Below, one piece after another: positions 25,488 to 29,603 of a stretch of DNA of 29,603 nucleotides (its first letter is position 1; every line of letters begins with the position of its first letter). The position numbers were made by a program, and so were the translations under genes. The notes beneath the pieces were generated by a model. It saw only the letters and a list, made by a program, of their open reading frames with translations, was not told the DNA's origin and did not search any database. Origin of the DNA: CAZBBB01 sp964490005 (GTDB lineage: Bacteria; Planctomycetota; B15-G4); contig CAZBBB010000032.1 of the NCBI GenBank assembly GCA_964490005.1, positions 1 through 29,603 on the forward strand. Direction: 5' to 3'.

Positions 25488-25581
25488 CACTCGCGGGCTC
25501 GCCGCAGCCGGCGCGGCTTGATGCCCCGGCGTTCAGCCCGGATGATGCCGCGCGCTTCGTCCTTCCGCATCGGGGAGTGCC

Positions 25582-26445
25582 ATGCCCGGCGCCAGACCGC
25601 GCCCTGCCGCCGCGTGCCTCGCCGTGCTCGTCGCGGCCTCCTGCGCGGGCCCGACCGATCTGCGGCGCGAGGTCATCGAGCTCGACGCGCAGTGGCGCTC
25701 GGGCTCGATGGAGGAGGCCAGTTTCGGCCGCATGGTCGACGCGGTGCGCGGCCTCGGGCATCCCGGCGACCCGGCCGGATCGCCACGCGCCGCGCTGCCC
25801 GACCTGCTGCGACTGTCGCTCACCAATCCCTCCGCCTTCGTGCGGGCCGAGGCGCTGCGCGCCGCCTGGGAACTGGGCGCCGACCTGCCGCCCGAGCCCT
25901 GGAACGCTCCGCCGCTCGAACGCGCCGACTTCAACGCGCGCACGGCGCGCCTCGAGCAGCTCATCGACGATGCCGGGAATCCCGAGACCGTCGAGCTGGC
26001 GCGCTGGCTGGCGCAGGTGCGCATCCCCGTCGAGACCCCCGAGGAGCTGCGCAACGCGATCGGCGTCGCCGAGGTCGTCCTGAGCCAGGCCGCCGCGCGC
26101 CGCGACGCCGTCGGCGACGCCTTCCGCGAGGGGCTCGACGGCTCGCTGCACCACGCGCTCTCGGTCGCCACGTTGTACGCGGCCACCGATCCCTGGCCGG
26201 TCGTGCGCGAGCAGGCCCTGCGTTCGGCGCGGCACCTGCATCCGCTCGTGACGGCCGAGTTGATCGAGGGCACGATCGAGCGCGAGTCGGACTCGACGGT
26301 GATGCTGGCCGGACTCGACAGCCTGGCCGCCGTCGCCGCGCAACTGCCCGCCGAGCGGCTGCGCGAGGTCGTCGGACCGCTCACCGCCTCGACCGACGTC
26401 GCCGTGCGGCGGCAGGCCGCGCGCCTGCTGGCGGATCTGCCGTGA
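25582..26445 (+). CDS. Small lipoprotein with HEAT-like helical repeats
   Basis: 287 residues; a GGGGAG ribosome site lies five nt before the ATG. Residues 1-21 form a basic and hydrophobic signal ending VAASC, a plausible though not perfect lipobox. The rest is helical, with units such as NPSAFVRAEALRAAWELGA, DPWPVVREQALRSARHLHP and STDVAVRRQAARLLADLP that match the HEAT/PBS-lyase consensus. Such proteins are scaffolds; no catalytic residues are seen. It heads a four-gene operon and its TGA overlaps the next ATG by one base. The 94-nt gap after ssrA holds a short GCCGC/GCGGC inverted repeat (25501-25517) but no clear terminator or promoter. Confidence 0.75.
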   Translation: MPGARPRPAAACLAVLVAASCAGPTDLRREVIELDAQWRSGSMEEASFGRMVDAVRGLGHPGDPAGSPRAALPDLLRLSLTNPSAFVRAEALRAAWELGADLPPEPWNAPPLERADFNARTARLEQLIDDAGNPETVELARWLAQVRIPVETPEELRNAIGVAEVVLSQAAARRDAVGDAFREGLDGSLHHALSVATLYAATDPWPVVREQALRSARHLHPLVTAELIEGTIERESDSTVMLAGLDSLAAVAAQLPAERLREVVGPLTASTDVAVRRQAARLLADLP

Positions 26446-26999
26446 TGAAGATCGTCACGCTGACCGAGCCGCTCGCGTACGACGGCCTGCAGCTCGCGAC
26501 GGCCTTCATCGACCGCCACGCCGCCGGCGCCGGCGACGCCGCCGTGCTGTTCACCGGCCCGGCCGACGTGCCGGTCGAGCACCTCGTCGATCTCGAGGAC
26601 GCCGAAGCCGGCGCGTTCATAGCCAGCCCGCTCATGGCGCACGCCATCGTCGAGCACCGCGGCGTCGAACTGCGGGAGGCCGTCTGGCGGCAGCGCTTGC
26701 TGGCGCGCCTCGCGGCGTCCTGGATCGCCGACCGTTCGGGGCAGCACGTCGACGTGCGCGGCAACGACCTGTTCGTCGCCGACGGCAAGCTGAGCGTCTC
26801 GGTGGCGACGCGCTCGCCGCGGGGCGCCCTGCTGCACTTCGCGGTGAACATCGAGATCGAGGGCGTGCCCGTGCGCGCCGCGGGGCTGCGCGACCTGCGC
26901 ATCCCGCCGCGCGAGTACCTGGCCGCCCTCGGTCGGCGTTACGCCGACGAGCTGGCCTCGGTGGAACGCGCCACGCAGAAGGTGCGGCCCGTCCCGTGA
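26445..26999 (+). CDS. DUF366-like protein of unknown function
   Basis: 184 residues, cytoplasmic. The pattern fits what I remember of DUF366, found mainly in archaea and thermophilic bacteria: MKIVTLTEPLAYDGLQL, LVDLEDAEAG, IASPLMAHAIVEH, WRQRLLARL, VRGNDLFVADGKLSVSVA and HFAVNIEIEGVPV. The order of acidic (VDLED), His (VEH, LLHF) and Lys (DGKLSVS) residues could be an active site, but no function is known to me. It overlaps its upstream neighbour by one base and the UPF0104 gene by GTGA, so the three are probably made together. It is the least understood conserved protein of the window. Confidence 0.68.
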   Translation: MKIVTLTEPLAYDGLQLATAFIDRHAAGAGDAAVLFTGPADVPVEHLVDLEDAEAGAFIASPLMAHAIVEHRGVELREAVWRQRLLARLAASWIADRSGQHVDVRGNDLFVADGKLSVSVATRSPRGALLHFAVNIEIEGVPVRAAGLRDLRIPPREYLAALGRRYADELASVERATQKVRPVP

Positions 27000-28060
27000 A
27001 GCGCTCGGTCCTCGTCAACCTGATCAAGATCGCCTTCGCGGCGCTGCTCGTGTGGTGGGTGCTGCGCGAGGCCGGCGGCTGGGAACGCGTGCGCGACTCG
27101 CTCAAGGACATCGACCTGGGCGTGTGGCTGATCGCCACGGGCGCGCTGTTCCTCGGTTCGTGCATCTCGATCGCGCGCTGGTTCCTGCTCATGCGCTCGG
27201 TGGGCCTCGACACGACGTTCTGGGCCGTGTTCCGGCTCGGCTGGATCGGCGTGTTCTTCAACAACGTCGTGCCCGGCCTGACCGGCGGCGACCTGATCAA
27301 GGCCTTCTACGTCACGCGCGAACACCCCCGGCAGCGCGCCGACGCCGTCATCTCGGTCGTCGTCGACCGGCTCGTCGGCATCGTCGCGCTGGCGCTCATC
27401 GCGGCGGTCGTGATCCCCTTCGACCTCACGCGCTACGCGCAGGTCGCCATCGGCATCTACGGCTTCCTCGCGGCGGCGGCCGTCGGCACCGCGTTGGCGC
27501 TCAGCCGGCGCTTCAAGGCCCGCGTGCGCGCCTTCCTCGAGCAGCGCGGACGCGAACGGCGGGAGGGCGGCCCCGGTCTGGTCGGCAAGATCGACCGGGC
27601 CGTGAACATGTACCGCGACCGGCTCGGCGTCCTCGCCGTCGCGCTCGCGATGTCGATCGTCGTCCACCTGCTGCTCATCGTCGCGATGTGGTACTTCGCC
27701 GAGGCGCTGCTGACCGGCGGCCGGGCGAGCGGCACGAGCCTCGATCCCGACCTGCTGCTGCAGCTCGCGACGCTCGGCGACCTCGGGCTCGACGTGCACG
27801 CCTCGCTCATCCCGATCATCATGATCATCTCGTCGCTGCCCATCGCTCCGGCCGGCTGGGGCGTGGGCGAGTACGCCTTCACCCACTTCTTCGGGCAGGT
27901 CGGCGTCGGCAAGGCCGCGGCCACCGCGCTCTCGCTCGTCTTCCGTCTCACGAACACGCTGTTGTCGCTGCTGGGCGGCGTGTTCCTCGCTCTCGACCGC
28001 CGTCGCGTGATCGAGGAGTTGCCCGCGGCCGAACAGGAAACCTCCGGAGAAGCACCATGA
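26996..28060 (+). CDS. UPF0104 / lysylphosphatidylglycerol synthase TM-region (flippase-type) membrane protein
   Basis: 354 residues from GTG 26996 with about eight membrane segments. Typical features are IARWFLLMRSVGL, FRLGWIGVFFNNVVPGLTGGDLIKAFYV, VVVDRLVGIVALALI and the C-terminal PIAPAGWGVGEYAFTHFFGQ. This domain alone resembles the flippase part of MprF without the aminoacyl-transferase half. Members are proposed to move lipids or polyprenyl-linked intermediates; the substrate is unknown. The 5' end overlaps the DUF366 stop as GTGA and the 3' end overlaps the kinase ATG as ATGA, so it is the middle of a coupled operon. Confidence 0.85.
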   Translation: MKRSVLVNLIKIAFAALLVWWVLREAGGWERVRDSLKDIDLGVWLIATGALFLGSCISIARWFLLMRSVGLDTTFWAVFRLGWIGVFFNNVVPGLTGGDLIKAFYVTREHPRQRADAVISVVVDRLVGIVALALIAAVVIPFDLTRYAQVAIGIYGFLAAAAVGTALALSRRFKARVRAFLEQRGRERREGGPGLVGKIDRAVNMYRDRLGVLAVALAMSIVVHLLLIVAMWYFAEALLTGGRASGTSLDPDLLLQLATLGDLGLDVHASLIPIIMIISSLPIAPAGWGVGEYAFTHFFGQVGVGKAAATALSLVFRLTNTLLSLLGGVFLALDRRRVIEELPAAEQETSGEAP

Positions 28061-28959
28061 GTCTGCTCGTCGTCGGGTCCGTCGCCTTCGACACCATCGA
28101 GACCCCCCACGGCCGGGTCGACCAGGCCCTGGGCGGCTCGGCCACCTATTTCGCCTGGGCCGCGAGCTACTTCACGCCGATCCGGCTGGTGGGGATCGTG
28201 GGCGCCGACTTCCCCCGCAAGCACCTCGACGAACTCGCCGCGCGGAAGGTCGACCTCGCGGGGCTCACGATCGCCAAGGACGGCAAGACCTTCCACTGGA
28301 CGGGGCGCTACGAGGGCGACATGAACGCCGCGCAGACGCTGGGCGTCTCGCTCAACGTCCTCGGCAGCTACAAGGCCGCCGTGCCCGAGTCGTACCGCGA
28401 CAGCGAGTACGTGTTCCTCGCCAACGACCATCCGCGCACGCAGCTCGACGTGCTGGCCTCGGTGAAGGGCAAGCCCTTCGCCGTCGCCGACACGCGCGAC
28501 TTCTGGATCACCGAGGAGCCCAAGCTGCTCGCCGAGCTGCTCCGGCGCGTCGACGGGCTGGTCCTCAACGAGCACGAGGCGCGCCTGCTCACGGGCGAGC
28601 ACAACCTCGTGCGGGCCGGCGCCGACATCCAGGCGCGCGGCCCCGGCTTCGTCGTCGTGAAGAAGGGCGAGCACGGAGCGCTGCTGTTCTGCAGCGAGGG
28701 CATCTTCGCGCTGCCGGCCTATCCGCTCACCGAGGTGCGCGACCCGACCGGTGCCGGCGACTCCTTCGCGGGCGGCCTGATGGGCTATCTGGCCTCCTCC
28801 GGCAAGCGCTCGCTCGAGGCGGTGCGGCGCGGTCTGACCTACGGCACGGTCGCGGCCTCCGCCATCGTGCAGGACTTCTCGGTCGAGCCCTTCCGCAAGC
28901 TCACGCGCGAGCAGCTCAACGACCGACACGACGCCTTCCTGAAGGCCATCCGCTTCTGA
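28057..28959 (+). CDS. PfkB-family carbohydrate or nucleoside kinase
   Basis: 300 residues with a GGAGA ribosome site six nt before the ATG. PfkB kinases phosphorylate sugars, nucleosides or related alcohols with ATP. The N-terminal substrate loop has ALGGSATYFAWAASYF, and the anion hole and base are in DPTGAGDSFAGG (229-240), with Asp235 the catalytic base. VVVKKGEHGALLF is the nucleotide-binding strand. The substrate cannot be told from the sequence. In the same operon are a lipid flippase-like protein and DUF366, so a role in a lipid-linked sugar or inositol-type product is possible, but this is inference. It is the last gene of the operon. Confidence 0.92.
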   Translation: MSLLVVGSVAFDTIETPHGRVDQALGGSATYFAWAASYFTPIRLVGIVGADFPRKHLDELAARKVDLAGLTIAKDGKTFHWTGRYEGDMNAAQTLGVSLNVLGSYKAAVPESYRDSEYVFLANDHPRTQLDVLASVKGKPFAVADTRDFWITEEPKLLAELLRRVDGLVLNEHEARLLTGEHNLVRAGADIQARGPGFVVVKKGEHGALLFCSEGIFALPAYPLTEVRDPTGAGDSFAGGLMGYLASSGKRSLEAVRRGLTYGTVAASAIVQDFSVEPFRKLTREQLNDRHDAFLKAIRF

Positions 28960-29021
28960 ACCGCGGTCGCACCGGACGTAACGGGGCGGGGCGGGCGCCG
29001 TCCGTGGGGGGCAGGCGGTCG

Positions 29022-29047
29022 CCCGGATTTCTCCGCTGGAATCCGGG
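29022..29047. repeat. 8-bp perfect inverted repeat between the kinase and recA
   Basis: CCCGGATT (29022-29029) and AATCCGGG (29040-29047) flank a 10-nt loop; a third related CCGGAT lies at 29051-29056. It lies 62 nt after the kinase stop and 156 nt before recA. Without a T-run it is a doubtful terminator; it could instead be a control site for recA. The rest of the 28960-29203 gap holds a weak CGGACG/CGTCCG pair (28973-29004), GC-rich runs and the palindrome at 29077-29088. Confidence 0.5.
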
Positions 29048-29076
29048 CAACCGGATGTTAAGTGTGTGTTAGGTGT

Positions 29077-29088
29077 CGTCGCGCGACG
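29077..29088. promoter_or_regulatory. 12-bp palindrome upstream of recA
   Basis: CGTCGCGCGACG is a perfect palindrome three nt after TTAGGT (29069-29074), a possible -10 box. A site at the transcript start would suit a repressor. It does not match the LexA boxes I know from Gram-negative or Gram-positive bacteria, so the role is speculative. Confidence 0.3.
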
Positions 29089-29189
29089 GGGCGGGGCCCC
29101 GACGCGCGCCCGACCCGCCGATCCACGCCCACCCGGCCCGGCCGGCCGAGCACCGGCCGATCGGGCCCGGCAACCCACCCAGAAATCCC

Positions 29190-29194
29190 AGGAG
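29190..29194 (+). promoter_or_regulatory. recA ribosome binding site
   Basis: AGGAG lies nine nt before the ATG at 29204, a normal distance, and marks the recA start. Confidence 0.6.
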
Positions 29195-29203
29195 ATCGCA
29201 GCG

Positions 29204-29603
29204 ATGGCGCCGTCCGCGAACAAGTCCGCCCCCTCGACCAACACCCTGCCCGCCGAGGTGGGCCTGACGCTGAGCCAGATCGAGAAGCAGTTCGGCAAGG
29301 GCAGCATCATGCGCCTCGGCGACCGGCCGCAGGTCGCCATCGAGGGTGTGTCGACGGGCGCGCTCTCGCTCGACCTCGCGCTCGGGGGCCCCGGTCTGCC
29401 GCGCGGTCGCGTCGTCGAGATCTTCGGCCCCGAGTCCTCCGGCAAGACGACGCTCACGCTGCACGTCCTCGCCAACGCGCAGCGGGCCGGCGGCGCCTGC
29501 GCCTTCATCGACTACGAGCACGCGCTCGACCCGGTCTACGCGCTCCGGCTGGGCGTCGACACCGACAACCTGATCCTCAGCCAGCCCGACACGGTCGAGC
29601 AGG
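29204..29603 (+). CDS. recA: Recombinase RecA, N-terminal part only
   Basis: 133 codons run to the window edge, about 38% of a normal RecA. RecA forms filaments on single-stranded DNA, drives strand exchange and triggers the SOS response. Walker A is GPESSGKTT (75-83). The N-terminal FGKGSIMRLGD and LPRGRVVEIFGPE are standard. Two positions differ from the usual sequence: Tyr104 in FIDYEHALDP where Ala is usual, and Val131 in QPDTVEQ where Gly is usual. The frame is otherwise intact. The C-terminal part lies outside the window. Confidence 0.97.
   Translation, partial: MAPSANKSAPSTNTLPAEVGLTLSQIEKQFGKGSIMRLGDRPQVAIEGVSTGALSLDLALGGPGLPRGRVVEIFGPESSGKTTLTLHVLANAQRAGGACAFIDYEHALDPVYALRLGVDTDNLILSQPDTVEQ

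Noticed and set aside
25501..25517. Short inverted repeat as an ssrA terminator
   Set aside because: Only a five-base stem with a seven-base loop and two T residues after it; too weak to call.
29041..29203. LexA box upstream of recA
   Set aside because: Neither CTGT-N8-ACAG nor GAAC-N4-GTTC is present; only unassigned repeats were recorded.

Overview
The window is about 70% GC and fully bacterial, and it reads as a chromosome segment rather than a mobile element. It holds core housekeeping genes (ruvB, tgt, holA-like, mutL, smpB, ssrA, recA, tRNA-Leu) alongside secreted HEAT-repeat proteins, a poly-glycine lipoprotein of about 1530 residues, a PIG-L lipoprotein and a bacterial TMTC-like membrane protein. 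That mix, the high GC and the GTG/TTG starts suggest an environmental high-GC Gram-negative lineage. Planctomycetota is my best guess, but this is inference because no taxonomic marker was compared. I saw no insertion sequence, prophage, CRISPR array or rRNA.

Layout. 1-381 (-): start of a PIG-L deacetylase lipoprotein, cut by the window edge. 625-4999 (+): a two-gene complex iron-sulfur molybdoenzyme. A four-cluster ferredoxin fused to an NrfD membrane anchor is followed by a large Mo-bisPGD subunit resembling the cytoplasmic SoeA/PSRLC3 type. 4984-6663 (-) and 6717-7823 (+): a divergent pair of secreted proteins, one with HEAT repeats and one SH3-like with a coiled coil. 7838-11156 (-): ruvB, a SpoIID-domain lipoprotein and tgt, translationally coupled. 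11346-15938 (+): a giant beta-propeller lipoprotein with its own sigma70-like promoter. 15941-21765 (+): ubiE, a CPBP protease homologue, ubiX, a ubiA-family prenyltransferase, a holA-like gene and mutL. They are almost all joined by ATGA/GTGA overlaps. The first part fits menaquinone synthesis by the futalosine route. 21762-22718 (-) and 22777-24384 (+): a secreted protein of unknown function diverging from a TMTC-like GT-C/TPR protein. 24419-25487: tRNA-Leu(CAG) on minus, then smpB and ssrA on plus, a compact ribosome-rescue module. 25582-28959 (+): a lipoprotein, a DUF366 protein, a UPF0104 flippase-like membrane protein and a PfkB kinase, all coupled. 29204 to the end (+): the beginning of recA.

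Functional links. The molybdoenzyme probably passes electrons to or from the quinone pool, and the ubiE-ubiX-ubiA genes make menaquinone. ruvB, mutL, recA and the holA-like gene serve DNA replication and repair. smpB-ssrA rescues stalled ribosomes, with a predicted tag AANNSYALAA (first Ala from the charged tmRNA).

The most striking pattern is regulatory. Four transcription-unit heads (start codons at 625, 6717, 11156 and 24596) each have a -10-like hexamer ending only 7-9 nt before the start codon. This predicts leaderless or near-leaderless mRNAs next to genes that carry ordinary Shine-Dalgarno leaders. No wholly new system is evident. The best leads are this promoter architecture, the cytoplasm-facing fused molybdoenzyme, the coupled DUF366/UPF0104/PfkB operon and the CPBP gene inside the quinone operon.
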